Assembly (NCBI GenBank): GCA_943787265.1
Contig: CALSLT010000018.1
Location: forward strand, 1-57,088
Source of the DNA: an uncultured Planctomycetaceae bacterium
GTDB taxonomy: Bacteria > Planctomycetota > Planctomycetia > Planctomycetales > Planctomycetaceae
Length of the DNA stretch: 57,088 bases
Reading direction: 5' to 3'
This document shows positions 1-9,184 of the stretch, one piece after another (positions within the stretch are counted from its first letter, which is position 1; the number at the start of each line of letters is the position of its first letter). The notes beneath the pieces were generated by a model, which was not told where the DNA came from, did no database searches, and saw only the letters and a program-made list of their open reading frames with translations. Position numbers and translations under genes: made by a program.

Positions 1-80
<80 letters not shown>

Positions 81-296
81 GAGGGTCGCGTGGTCTGTGC
101 GGGGCGGATTGTCGATAATTTTCCGACTGCGTCAACCACAGCTTCCTGATCGTCACTCTTGCCGTCTGGTTCGTTATTCGAAACCTGAAAACTCAGATAA
201 TTCTCAAAAAACATGACGAGTATGACCGGCGGTGGCTCGTTGACTCGATTTCCTATTGCTGACGACGCTTTAGAATGAGGCTTTACCGCTGACGAT

Positions 297-2048
297 TCAG
301 CGTTTGGACGGAGCTTTCCAGGAAAGAATTCCGTTTGCTTTGATCTTTCTGCGGAAGACTTTGTCTTCGCACGTGAGGTAGAGCGTGTCGAGCTTCGGGC
401 CTCCGAAGCACACGTTTGACATCCACGTGGCATCCGCCGGAAACGCGAGAATTAAATTGCAGCGGCCGCCCTCGTCGAAGACCTGCAGCCCAAGTTTCGT
501 CGTCAGATAGCGTCTACCTTCTGAATCGACTGTCCATCCGTCTGCACCGCTGAAACTGCTGCTGTCCGGGATGTGGACGTGGTCATACTTCTGGCCGTGC
601 TGTAACGAGCCATCTGGAGCGATCATGAATGCAAACGTGAATCGGCCTCGGGTATCGGACACGAATAGCTGTGACTGATCGGCTGACACGATCACTCCAT
701 TCGGGAAATTGATTCCTTGCGCGACAACGTCGGCCTCGCCGTCGGAAGTAAAGCGGTTCACTGTCTGGCGTTCCGGATCGGTGAAGTATCCCGTCCCGTC
801 AGGGAGCATCACCAGGTCGTTGCACATTGTGTCCGGGACGACCGTTTCCATTTTGCCAAAAGGACTGAATCGGACGATGGCACGCTTGCCGCGGTGGCAT
901 CCGTAAAGCAGGCCGTCGGGGCCGAACATCAGGCCGCCGATTCCTTCGCCAGCTATGGCGAAATCTGTGACGTTTCCATCCAGGTTGATCATGTGAATGG
1001 TGCCAGCTTCGCGGTCAGCAAAGAAGACTTCGCCAACCGCGTTGACGGCAGGGCTATCGGTGTATTGATGGCCGGAACTGACGACTTCCCATTTTTCGCC
1101 AGGAATGACGAGTTCCATTCGGCGTTTCGGAGGAACACCTGGTCTGATCGGTTCGGGATAACCTCGCCACAACCAACGTAACGCATCAGGCATGATGGCG
1201 GTTGAGTGTTTTCCGCTGTGCCCGCCTTCGCCCCAATCGTGAGCAACGTCGTAGCCCGAATAATTCAATGACGAAAGCATCGCCTGGTTAGCCATCCACC
1301 AGCTTCCAGCGAAGATGTCCAGGTCGTTCGATCCATCCTGCAGGTAGATGCGCAGAGGCTTGTTTTCGAACTTGCGAATCAGAGATGGATACTCATCGCC
1401 GCCCCGCAGCGAAGTGTAAGTACCGATGCCGCTGAAGACTCGGCGGAATTCGTTGGGACGTTCCCACGCTGCGGTGAAGGCCGCGATCGCTCCGGAGCTG
1501 GAACCAGCAATCAATCGATCATTTGGATTAGTGCTGAGGTTATAAGTCTTCGCCACTTCCGGGATGATTTCTTCGAGCAGGAAACTGACGTAACGGTCGC
1601 CCATCGCGTCGTATTCGAAGCTGCGGTTTAACCGAGGTCGCGAGCCAGGTTTGGTTGCGGGGACGACTCCCGGACTGACGAAGATGCCAATCTGAACTGG
1701 CACGTCGCCTTTGTGAATCAGGTTGTCGAGCACGGTCGGCAGCTTCCATTGCTGAGCCTTACGCAGACCGTCTTGAACGATCATCGAGCACGCAGGCTTC
1801 TCAGCGTCGTATTGTGCAGGGACGTAGACAGCGTACTCTCGGACCGTGCCTGGAAATATTTCGCTGCGCCATTCGAACGGCCCTTTGATTTCGCCCTTAG
1901 GAACACCGTCCTGAGATTTGGAATCCGGGTGAACCGGATAATTCTCGGCGGCGGAACTACGGCTTGCACACAGCGAAATGACTATGGCAGGGAGGATGAG
2001 TATCGAGAGAGCTGTCCGAAACACGAGCTGCCTCCAGCGTTCAAACAA
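297..2048 (-). CDS. Secreted esterase (Fes/esterase D-like) fused to SMP-30 propeller
   Basis: The 583-residue protein has a signal peptide (hydrophobic stretch about residues 12-30, ending ASRSSAA) and two modules. Residues about 55-300 are an alpha/beta-hydrolase of the enterochelin esterase / esterase D type. The nucleophile elbow is GSSSG at 182-186 (Ser184), a candidate acid lies in the DGSNDLD segment near 238-244, and the histidine is in GHSGKH near 276-281. Residues about 315-575 are an SMP-30/gluconolactonase-like beta-propeller, with repeats such as PDGxGYFTDP and FPNGVIVSADQSQLFVSD. This points to a periplasmic hydrolase acting on an ester or lactone of a sugar or phenolic acid; the substrate cannot be read from sequence. 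The gene stands alone on the minus strand. The same C-terminal propeller type is found in the 35753-38680 protein. Confidence 0.88.
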   Translation of the reverse strand: MFERWRQLVFRTALSILILPAIVISLCASRSSAAENYPVHPDSKSQDGVPKGEIKGPFEWRSEIFPGTVREYAVYVPAQYDAEKPACSMIVQDGLRKAQQWKLPTVLDNLIHKGDVPVQIGIFVSPGVVPATKPGSRPRLNRSFEYDAMGDRYVSFLLEEIIPEVAKTYNLSTNPNDRLIAGSSSGAIAAFTAAWERPNEFRRVFSGIGTYTSLRGGDEYPSLIRKFENKPLRIYLQDGSNDLDIFAGSWWMANQAMLSSLNYSGYDVAHDWGEGGHSGKHSTAIMPDALRWLWRGYPEPIRPGVPPKRRMELVIPGEKWEVVSSGHQYTDSPAVNAVGEVFFADREAGTIHMINLDGNVTDFAIAGEGIGGLMFGPDGLLYGCHRGKRAIVRFSPFGKMETVVPDTMCNDLVMLPDGTGYFTDPERQTVNRFTSDGEADVVAQGINFPNGVIVSADQSQLFVSDTRGRFTFAFMIAPDGSLQHGQKYDHVHIPDSSSFSGADGWTVDSEGRRYLTTKLGLQVFDEGGRCNLILAFPADATWMSNVCFGGPKLDTLYLTCEDKVFRRKIKANGILSWKAPSKR

Positions 2049-2194
2049 GGTTTGCTAATTCAGAAAATTGGCGACAGGCAAACCAACAAAAAGGCCGCAA
2101 AGCACGCGACGAGTGGCTCAACTGAGCGTGTTCATCGTCGCGAACTCTGCGACCTTCATTGGTCCCAGATCGATTCCGTCGTGTGGAAAGTTCT

Positions 2195-2518
2195 CTACCA
2201 GCCGAGTGACATATTCGTCTCGATGGCTCGCTGTGCTTCCTGGAGATCGACGCCGGTATCCAGCATGTAAAGTCGGATGGCGTGGACCTTGTCGCCGGCG
2301 GCTCGAGAAAGGCACTCGCGAGCGACGTCGCACGGCTCCGAGTTTCCGTCAATGCCGAGCAGCCGCTTTGAGATCACCCAGATGTCTCGAGGCCGTTTGG
2401 TTAGTCGCAGGATCTCTTCTTCCGGATAGTGAGTCTTCGCGATCTCCTCCGCGTTTTCTCGGTCGTCCGCCCAGGCGATCATGATGTGTGCATTAGTCTC
2501 AATTTCAAACAGCGCCAT
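2195..2518 (-). CDS. Small protein of unknown function (107 aa)
   Basis: The ATG is preceded by a good ribosome site (GAGGAG, 9-base spacing), which is the main reason to accept this short frame over its overlapping competitors. The product is acidic, soluble and has no signal peptide. It begins MALFEIETNAHIMIAWADDR and includes a stretch resembling a helix-turn unit (ENAEEIAKTHYPEEEI) and a C-terminal segment (DTGVDLQEAQRAIETNM). I do not recognise a family. Composition and the even spread of charged residues are those of a real cytoplasmic protein. It is flanked by the esterase gene 146 bases downstream and the DUF1549 gene upstream, all on the same strand, but the gaps are large and no operon is implied. 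Confidence 0.75.
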   Translation of the reverse strand: MALFEIETNAHIMIAWADDRENAEEIAKTHYPEEEILRLTKRPRDIWVISKRLLGIDGNSEPCDVARECLSRAAGDKVHAIRLYMLDTGVDLQEAQRAIETNMSLGW

Positions 2519-2709
2519 ACTCGTGTCTCCTCACACTTCGGAATCTGGAATGGGACGTGAACACGCCGGAAGTATACTCACGGCTTCTCAGTCCATCCAC
2601 GAGTCGAACGTGTCGATCGTCAACATTTTCGAATGTCGATCTTTTCACAGATTCTGTGATCGCGTTTCGGCAGCCGAGTGGTCGTTGCGGCAATTAAGTC
2701 GGCGGAGAC

Positions 2710-5301
2710 TCAATCGACAAACTGAAACTCGTTGGCAAGCAGCAGCGTCTGAGCCAACAGTTCCCACCCGGAAAGCTGAGCGGGCAGCGGTCCATGAAAC
2801 TGGCTGGCCATCGAAAAACGCTCGCCAGAACGCTCGCGATCGAAGTTTCGAACTTCGAATGACCAGTTGTACGAGTCGAACGACGGGTTCTGCCGACAGT
2901 GAGCAATCATGTCGATGTGGTCTCCTGCCGACAGTTTTACAGGCTTCAGCATGGTATCTCTGAAACCATTCTGAGCGACGGCGCGTTCCGTCACGCTGGA
3001 CGAAGGCACGTTGATGATTGCTTCAACACCGTCGCCTTGATCTGACGGATGAGTCATTCGCCCCGCGACACCGAACAGTCCGTCGTGTGGAGCGGTCCAC
3101 CGAAAAACTCCAGCGTGAGATGGATCGCCTGGGTGCCCGCCGGTCGCCGACAGCGTCACCCAGCCGAGTTTTGAATCCGGAAGCTTTGCTCCACCCTGCC
3201 ACGTCTTACCGGTGAAGTGGGGCACCTTTTGAAAATCGTCGATCCGCTTCTTCTCAAAATCAAAGCGACCATAACCGTACTGCCAGAGCGGCGTCGCTTG
3301 CTTGGCTCCGTCAGCGGATTGCGAAAGAAACGCTTCGGCAAGCTGTACGTCATCCGCGTCGGGATCGCGTGCGAGCGTCTTTCGGAACAGGTGACGAATC
3401 CTGATCGTCGGCGACGTTTGATCGTCAAGGCTGCCCGCGACTCGCCGAGCTTCATTCACCAGGAACTGACTGTTCCGTAGGAAAAGCGTCTGCTGCGGAA
3501 CCGACGTCTTGAACCGGCCCGGGCTATGAGTGTCCGGTCCTGCGAAATCGAACGTCCGAAACAGTCCGGGAAGATTCTGACGATCGATAAATCCGTAGAT
3601 CGTGCGCCGCCTTGGTGTGGGCGATTTAACGATGTCGACGGCTTCGCCACCGATCGTCAAATCAAGATCGCCGCCGACCGCGAGGACGGCGTCGCGCATC
3701 GGCTCAAGTTCCAATCGGTGGCGATTCATGCGCCAGTAGAGCCTGTTTTCTGAATCAGTTTTGCGTTTTGCCGGATCGTCAACACTGGCCTGTTGCCACG
3801 TCGCCGAATTCAGGATCACGAGGTGCAACTCTTTCAGCGACCAGCCGGATTCGACGAGGTGCGAAGCCATCCAGTCGAGCAGCTCAGGATGAGTTGGCGG
3901 CTCGCAGCGCAGTCCGAAATCGCTCGGAGTCGTCACCAGCGATGAATGAAAATGGTGCATCCAGATTCGGTTGCAGATGACTCGCGCCGTGAGCGGGTTG
4001 TCGGGGCTCGCAATCGCCTGAGCCAGTTCCAGCCGTCCGCTTCCGTTCTTGAACGGCTTTCGATCGGGACCGGCAACGACTTTCAGAAACTGCCGCGGAA
4101 CTCGCGGACCATGATTGCCCTGACTGCCTCTATTGAAAACGTACGGGTTAAAAGGCTTGTCGCTTTCAAACAGCGGCATCGCGTTCTTGTGGTCCTTCGG
4201 CTCGGTCGAACTGCGCAGCACTCCATAAAGTGAGTAGTAATCAGCGGTCGGAATGGGATCGTACTTGTGATCGTGGCACCGAGCGCAGGTCACGGTCAAA
4301 GCCTGCGTGCCTCGCGTAATCACATCCAACCGGTCGTCGATGATGTCGTGAATGTTGTTCAGAAACCGTCGCCCCAGCGTCAGGAATCCCATCGCCGCGA
4401 GTTCGCTCTCCGGCAATCCTTCTTTGACAAGCCAGTCGGCGGCGATCTGTCGAATGAGAAATTGATTGTACGAAAGATCCTCGTTCAAGCTTCGGACTAC
4501 CCAGTCACGATACGTGTACGCAAACGGGTATTTTCGTTCTTCGCGAAATACGTACCCCTTGGTGTCCGCATACCGAGCGACGTCCAGCCAGTGACGCCCC
4601 CAGCGTTCTCCGTAATGTGGAGAGGCAAGGTATCGATCGACAAGCTCCTTCCACGCATTCGGAGACTTGTCATTGATGAATGCTTGAGTCTCTTCAAACG
4701 TCGGCGGAAGGCCGAGTAGATCGAACTTCAACCGTCGGATTAACGTTGCTCGATCAGCCTGGTCAGAAGGAGCAATTCCTGCCGCGTCGAGCTGTCTCAG
4801 TACGAACCGGTCAATCGGTGTTTTCACCCAGGATTCGTTACTGACCTTCGGAGGCTGAGGATTGACGACTGGCGCGAACGCCCAATGACGCTTTGCCTGG
4901 AACGCCGAGTCCGGTCCATTGCCGACCGACTTCGGCCATACCGCGCCGCTTTGAATCCATGTTCGAAAGTCGGCGACCACGGTTGCCGGTAATGGCTCGT
5001 CCGGTGGCATCTGCAGATCTTCGTTTGCCGGATCAATCGCCTGGAGAAGCAGACTCTCATCGGTTTTGCTCGGGACGAGTGCCGGACCGATTTCGCCACC
5101 TTTTAACAACGCATCCCGAGAATCAACTCGGAACTCGCTGCTGGCTTTGTCACTACCGTGACACTTGAAACACTTTTCGATCAGTACCGGACGAATCCGA
5201 GTCTCGAAAAAATGCTCATCGGCCGTGGCAAGAGTTGTCGATGCGACGATGAGGGCGGCCGCCAGCAAGCCGGCAGAATTCGGACGATTCTGGAGAGGCA
5301 T
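2710..5301 (-). CDS. PSCyt1-DUF1549-DUF1553 planctomycete cytochrome-like protein
   Basis: The start is placed at the ATG that begins MPLQNRPNSAGLLAAALIVA, because it gives a clean signal peptide (cleavage after LATA) and an 863-residue protein. An upstream frame extension would run into the divergent ABC gene. Order of domains: PSCyt1 haem-type motif CFKCH at 44-48; DUF1549 (PSCyt2) about 155-365, containing a second motif CARCH at 339-343 followed by DHKYDPIP; DUF1553 about 430-700 (NPLTARVICNRIW). A C-terminal beta-rich insert lies about 700-830, before the usual terminal segment LLLANEFQFVD. This architecture is highly expanded in planctomycetes and is thought to belong to periplasmic redox or polymer-degradation systems; no activity has been shown to follow from the sequence. 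The DUF1501 partner that often follows such genes is absent here. Confidence 0.93.
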   Translation of the reverse strand: MPLQNRPNSAGLLAAALIVASTTLATADEHFFETRIRPVLIEKCFKCHGSDKASSEFRVDSRDALLKGGEIGPALVPSKTDESLLLQAIDPANEDLQMPPDEPLPATVVADFRTWIQSGAVWPKSVGNGPDSAFQAKRHWAFAPVVNPQPPKVSNESWVKTPIDRFVLRQLDAAGIAPSDQADRATLIRRLKFDLLGLPPTFEETQAFINDKSPNAWKELVDRYLASPHYGERWGRHWLDVARYADTKGYVFREERKYPFAYTYRDWVVRSLNEDLSYNQFLIRQIAADWLVKEGLPESELAAMGFLTLGRRFLNNIHDIIDDRLDVITRGTQALTVTCARCHDHKYDPIPTADYYSLYGVLRSSTEPKDHKNAMPLFESDKPFNPYVFNRGSQGNHGPRVPRQFLKVVAGPDRKPFKNGSGRLELAQAIASPDNPLTARVICNRIWMHHFHSSLVTTPSDFGLRCEPPTHPELLDWMASHLVESGWSLKELHLVILNSATWQQASVDDPAKRKTDSENRLYWRMNRHRLELEPMRDAVLAVGGDLDLTIGGEAVDIVKSPTPRRRTIYGFIDRQNLPGLFRTFDFAGPDTHSPGRFKTSVPQQTLFLRNSQFLVNEARRVAGSLDDQTSPTIRIRHLFRKTLARDPDADDVQLAEAFLSQSADGAKQATPLWQYGYGRFDFEKKRIDDFQKVPHFTGKTWQGGAKLPDSKLGWVTLSATGGHPGDPSHAGVFRWTAPHDGLFGVAGRMTHPSDQGDGVEAIINVPSSSVTERAVAQNGFRDTMLKPVKLSAGDHIDMIAHCRQNPSFDSYNWSFEVRNFDRERSGERFSMASQFHGPLPAQLSGWELLAQTLLLANEFQFVD

Positions 5302-5505
5302 GAAACACCGAGTGCGGAAATTCGTGAGGAAAACGGGGCGGGGAGAACGGGTTATTCCTTTCGCGTCTGGCAGTCGATACCTTACGCAGCCCGTTCCGAC
5401 GTCAATGATGACAAACTGCTTCGAGGTCTGGAAGCGGCAAATGCGAGTGTCATCATTTCGAGCTTTTTCGACTCTGAGTTCATTTCTTAGCGAGCACGAT
5501 TTCCT

Positions 5506-6444
5506 GTGATCGAAACACGCCAACTGACCAAGCGATACGGCGAGCTGATCGCCGTCAATCATATCGATCTAAACCTTGCCGAAGGCGACGTCTTTGGGTT
5601 CATCGGCCCGAACGGTTCCGGCAAGACGACGACGATGCGGATGATCGCGACGCTGCTTCAGCCCGACTATGGCGAAGCGTACGTCTGCGGAAAATCCATC
5701 TACACGCATCCTCAAGAGATCCGTCGACTCATCGGTTTCATGCCTGACTTTTTCGGCGTGTACGAAGACATGACCGTCGTCGAATACCTCGAATTCTTCG
5801 CGGCCGCCTACCGTGTCGTTCCCGATAAACGTCGTAAGGTCGTGGAAGAAAAACTCGAACTCGTCGACATGGCGTTCAAGCGGGACGCGATGGTCAACCA
5901 GCTTTCACGAGGCCAGACACAGCGCATCGGTCTGGCTCGAGTTATGCTGCACGAACCACAGGTCCTCCTGCTCGACGAACCCGCCAGTGGTCTGGACCCG
6001 CGAGCCCGTATCGAAATCCGCAACCTGCTAAAGAGACTCGGCGATCTCAAGAAGACCGTCATCGTCTCCAGCCACATCCTTCCCGAGCTGGCTGACGTGT
6101 GCACCCGAGTCGGCATGATCGAAAAGGGCAACCTGATCGTGGACGGCCAAGTCGGCGAGGTGATGAAAAAAGCTCGCCAGCGAATCGTTCTGCAGATCCA
6201 GGTGAAGGGCGACTCAGCCGAAACCGACCGCGCCGCAGCACTGCTCGAACAGCACGACCTCGTCGACAAGGTTTCCGTTTCCGCAGACACGGTTATCGAC
6301 GTCACGCTGCAACCGGAAATCGACGACTACAGCGACCTGCCATCTGCCCTGCTCGACGCAAAGTTCAAACTCAAATTGTTCCGCGAAGAGGAAGTAAACC
6401 TCGAAACCGCCTTCATGGAACTGACGAAAGGGCTGGTTCAGTAG
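5506..6444 (+). CDS. ABC transporter ATP-binding protein, ABC-2 type
   Basis: A 312-residue nucleotide-binding subunit starting at GTG. Walker A is GPNGSGKT (34-41), the Q-loop region is around 78-84, the signature is LSRGQ (133-137), Walker B is VLLLDEP (153-159) and the switch histidine is H190 in SSHILPE. The C-terminal 100 residues (VGEVMKKARQRIVLQIQV onward) are the regulatory extension seen in ABC-2 exporters of the CcmA/NatA kind, including a late EEVNLETAFMELT segment typical of the family. Such ATPases work with an integral ABC-2 permease, but none is adjacent: the next genes on both sides are on the opposite strand. The protein may serve a permease elsewhere. It is divergent from the DUF1549 gene across a 204-base gap. 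Confidence 0.93.
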   Translation: MIETRQLTKRYGELIAVNHIDLNLAEGDVFGFIGPNGSGKTTTMRMIATLLQPDYGEAYVCGKSIYTHPQEIRRLIGFMPDFFGVYEDMTVVEYLEFFAAAYRVVPDKRRKVVEEKLELVDMAFKRDAMVNQLSRGQTQRIGLARVMLHEPQVLLLDEPASGLDPRARIEIRNLLKRLGDLKKTVIVSSHILPELADVCTRVGMIEKGNLIVDGQVGEVMKKARQRIVLQIQVKGDSAETDRAAALLEQHDLVDKVSVSADTVIDVTLQPEIDDYSDLPSALLDAKFKLKLFREEEVNLETAFMELTKGLVQ

Positions 6445-6454
6445 TTTCTTAAAT

Positions 6455-6531
6455 CGCAGAGGATCGCGGAGTTTACAAACGCTGAGGCCGCAGTGGGTAG
6501 ATTTTGACTCTCCGCGTCCTCTGCGTTTTTT
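6455..6531 (+). terminator. Terminator-like long hairpin after ABC ATPase gene
   Basis: A 17-base arm (CGCAGAGGATCGCGGAG, 6455-6471) pairs with 6510-6525 (CTCCGCGTCCTCTGCG) with one unpaired base, then a run of six T (6526-6531). The loop is about 38 bases. The hairpin plus T-run fits an intrinsic terminator for the + strand gene. The arm words also recur just after (AACTCCGCGATTTTT), which suggests a dispersed repeat origin. Confidence 0.6.
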
Positions 6532-6566
6532 ACTTTGCGAACTCCGCGATTTTTCATCGCGTCCGT

Positions 6567-7871
6567 CTACCGGCTGGCCGTCTTTGTTGCGCCGATGCAG
6601 AAGAGATGCTTCTCGCCGCGGATGAATAGCTGGCCATCCGAGATTGCTGGCGACGCATAAGACCGTTCACCGAGTTCGTTTTCTGAAACGATCTCCATGT
6701 CGGGGCCGGGTTTGACGACTCGGGTTTGGCCGTTGTCGGCCTGGAAGTAGACGAGTCCTCCGGCGGTCACCAGCGAGGCGCTGAAGTGACTGCCCATTCG
6801 GCCCTGCCAGAGACGTTCCCCTTTGCCGGTCTCAAAGCAGTTCGCCGTTCCTCGGTCGTCGGCCACGATCAGGTAGTTGTCGACCAGCACGGGAGAAGGC
6901 ACGTAGCACTTTACTTGTTTCGTGTGCCAGGCGACGTGCGAGTTCGTGACGTCGCCTTTGCCGTTCGGCCGGACCGCCATCACGTGATGCGTCGGGAAGC
7001 CGGCGGCCATGTAAAATTTTTCGTTGTCATACACCATTGACGCGACGTACTGCTCGGTCGGACCTTCGACATTCCAAAGCATTTTGCCGGTGCGAGGATC
7101 CAGGCTGACGATGCACTTGCTCCCCGAGAAAACCATCTGTTGCTTGCCGTCAATTTCGCGAATGATTGGCGTCACGTAGCTGCGAGTCTTGTGGCGCCGT
7201 GGAGTCTTCCAGACTGTGTCGCCAGTTTCTCGATTTAACGCGACGACGTACGAGTCTCCGTCGTGGTCGCCGTTCACGATCAGCAGGTCTTCAAAGATGA
7301 CCGGGCAACTGCAGAATCCGTGAGCACTGATGAACTCGCCTGGCTGCGTCATCCATTGGCGATTTCCTTCGAAATCGTAAGCGGCGACGACCATTTCGCC
7401 GGGCGTGATCGGGCGAGGTTTACCGACATTTGGAGCGGGCACCGTTCGTCCATCGACTTTCAGAAAGGCGACGTAAACCAGTTTACCGTCAGTGACCGGC
7501 GTGCTCGATGCAAAGCTGTTGAGCGAGTGTTTTGATTCGAGTGGACTTTCAACAACCGTCTTCTGCCAGAGCTGTTTGCCGGTCCGGCGGTCGAGCGAGA
7601 TCAGCACTCGCTCTTTGGAATCGGGCAGGCAGCTTACGACGAAGATTTGATTGCCCCAGACGGTCGGCGAGGCGTGACCTTCGCCGGGGATCGCTACTTT
7701 CCAGGCAACATTTTTTCCTTCTGCGCCGTTCCACGAAATCGGGATATTCTTTTCGAGGCTCGTCCCATCGCCGCGAGGCCCTCTCCAGCCTGGCCAGTTC
7801 TCAGCGGACACCGACGAAGCCAGAAGGCAGCACACAGACGCAACGAGAACGGACAAAAAGCGGGTTGGCAT
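6567..7871 (-). CDS. Secreted PQQ-like beta-propeller protein
   Basis: The start is set at the ATG beginning MPTRFLSVLVASVCCLLASS because it follows GGAG with a 6-base gap and opens a standard signal peptide (SVSA-EN cleavage). The mature protein begins NWPGWRGPRGDG, the usual opening of planctomycete PQQ_2-type propellers. Repeated blades carry the tryptophan-docking pattern, for example LDRRTGKQLWQKT, LNRETGDTVWKT, LDPRTGKMLWNV and FETGKGERLWQG. The 434-residue length suits one eight-bladed propeller. Likely a periplasmic scaffold or ligand-binding protein; catalytic PQQ dehydrogenase residues were not identified, so enzymatic function should not be assumed. It follows the FtsX-like ABC pair on the same strand after 128 bases. 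Confidence 0.9.
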   Translation of the reverse strand: MPTRFLSVLVASVCCLLASSVSAENWPGWRGPRGDGTSLEKNIPISWNGAEGKNVAWKVAIPGEGHASPTVWGNQIFVVSCLPDSKERVLISLDRRTGKQLWQKTVVESPLESKHSLNSFASSTPVTDGKLVYVAFLKVDGRTVPAPNVGKPRPITPGEMVVAAYDFEGNRQWMTQPGEFISAHGFCSCPVIFEDLLIVNGDHDGDSYVVALNRETGDTVWKTPRRHKTRSYVTPIIREIDGKQQMVFSGSKCIVSLDPRTGKMLWNVEGPTEQYVASMVYDNEKFYMAAGFPTHHVMAVRPNGKGDVTNSHVAWHTKQVKCYVPSPVLVDNYLIVADDRGTANCFETGKGERLWQGRMGSHFSASLVTAGGLVYFQADNGQTRVVKPGPDMEIVSENELGERSYASPAISDGQLFIRGEKHLFCIGATKTASR

Positions 7872-7999
7872 TGAAAACTCCAGGATCAGGAACGGGCACC
7901 GGCCGACTTTGTTAATGAATTTTCGCCAGGTCAGCAATGAGTCTGCCGCGAAAATCCAGTTTGCATGCCGCGGCAAATCTCAGACTTTGCAAGAAGTCA

Positions 8000-9184
8000 T
8001 CACAACGGCGAACTGAAGTTTGGCATCGTCATAGCCAGGACAACAAGGACGAGAGCCGTCACGAAACCACTCACCGCAAACAGGATCAGTAATTCGGAGC
8101 CGACAAGACGCAGGATCACAAACCGGCCGCAACCGATTCGGAACATCGTTGCAAATTCCTGCTGACGAAGCTGGACTGACAAAACGATGAACAGCCCCAG
8201 CAGTGCCGCTGTGACGCCGGTCATCGCGATGAATGTCGCCTCAAAGAACTGCCGAATTCGGATCACGATTTCGAGCAGTTCGTCAATGATCTCAACGGGG
8301 CGGATGATCTGGGCGGGATCGTCGTCGGTCAGGTACCGACCCATCAGCAGCGTTTCAGATTCCTGGTCATGCGGAATTGCCAGGATTGCCGTTAAGGGGA
8401 ACGAGTTTCGGTCTCCGTGAAAATGGAACGAGTTTGCATTCTCTGCGGTGATTTCCGTGTATTCAACAAGCGACGAATCGTGCAGCGGGCTGTCTGCTTC
8501 GGATAAGTCACCGCCATCAGGCGTTCGATCGGAGTCTGACTGCTTCTTTGAAGATGCATGGCCATGCCCGATCCCCGCGATGATCCATGCTGTTTCCATG
8601 TCGACGAATACTGCGTTGTCATCCGGAGACGAAGACTCGGTTAGAACGCCGCTAACTCGCATCCTCAACGGGAGGGAACCTTCCAGATCGAATACATCTT
8701 CCGGTTCCGTCATTAACCCATCACCAGGTTCCAGATCCAACATTGCGGCGACATTCGATCCAATCAGGCAGTCACCGAGACGGCTCCACGGATGCCCCGT
8801 CGCAACACTCAATTTCCTGAACGTCAAATAGTCTTCAGTGGTCCCGACAACCGGCGAGCCTTCGGCCTTAAAGCGGACGAGCATTGGGATGGCCTGTGCA
8901 AGACCGCCGTCTGATATTCGGTTTGCTTCGCTGATCGACGTTTCGCGTGACGGCTGGCCTCGGAAGTAGAGCGCGTGGAGAGCGAGGTCGAACTCGCTGC
9001 CGGCCGCTCCGACGATCAATGGCGTTGAATTCGCTCGAGCCGTCAGTCGAGTCTCAAATCCGGCCGCAAAAAATCGCAACCCGATCGGCAACAGAAGCGT
9101 CAACGTCAGGCAGGCAACCAGCACAGCTGATCGCCATCGATGGTGCCACAAGTGTCTGCGAGCGAGAAGAAACGTGCCGTTCAC
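8000..9184 (-). CDS. ABC transporter permease, FtsX/MacB-like, short C-terminus
   Basis: 394 residues. It has one N-terminal membrane helix (about 17-37), a large periplasmic part (about 40-310) and two C-terminal helices (about 316-340, TGVTAALLGLFIVLSVQLR, and about 360-384). The helix-proximal RQQEFATMFRIGCGRFVILRL segment matches the cytoplasmic loop between TM2 and TM3 of FtsX-family permeases. The usual fourth helix is missing: the frame stops at TGATGA just after the third helix. The periplasmic domain contains an acidic and histidine-rich patch (GHGHASSKKQSDSD). The start codon overlaps the stop of the upstream ATPase gene by four bases (ATGA), so the two are translationally coupled and form one transporter, probably lipoprotein- or efflux-related. 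Confidence 0.85.
   Translation of the reverse strand: MNGTFLLARRHLWHHRWRSAVLVACLTLTLLLPIGLRFFAAGFETRLTARANSTPLIVGAAGSEFDLALHALYFRGQPSRETSISEANRISDGGLAQAIPMLVRFKAEGSPVVGTTEDYLTFRKLSVATGHPWSRLGDCLIGSNVAAMLDLEPGDGLMTEPEDVFDLEGSLPLRMRVSGVLTESSSPDDNAVFVDMETAWIIAGIGHGHASSKKQSDSDRTPDGGDLSEADSPLHDSSLVEYTEITAENANSFHFHGDRNSFPLTAILAIPHDQESETLLMGRYLTDDDPAQIIRPVEIIDELLEIVIRIRQFFEATFIAMTGVTAALLGLFIVLSVQLRQQEFATMFRIGCGRFVILRLVGSELLILFAVSGFVTALVLVVLAMTMPNFSSPL

Noticed and set aside
2041..2352. Alternative frames overlapping the 107-residue protein
   Set aside because: They have Arg/Ser-rich shadow composition and lack the ribosome site of the 2195-2518 frame.
5302..5562. N-terminal extension of the DUF1549 protein
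   Set aside because: The added residues have no family similarity, overlap the ABC gene start and push the signal peptide inward.
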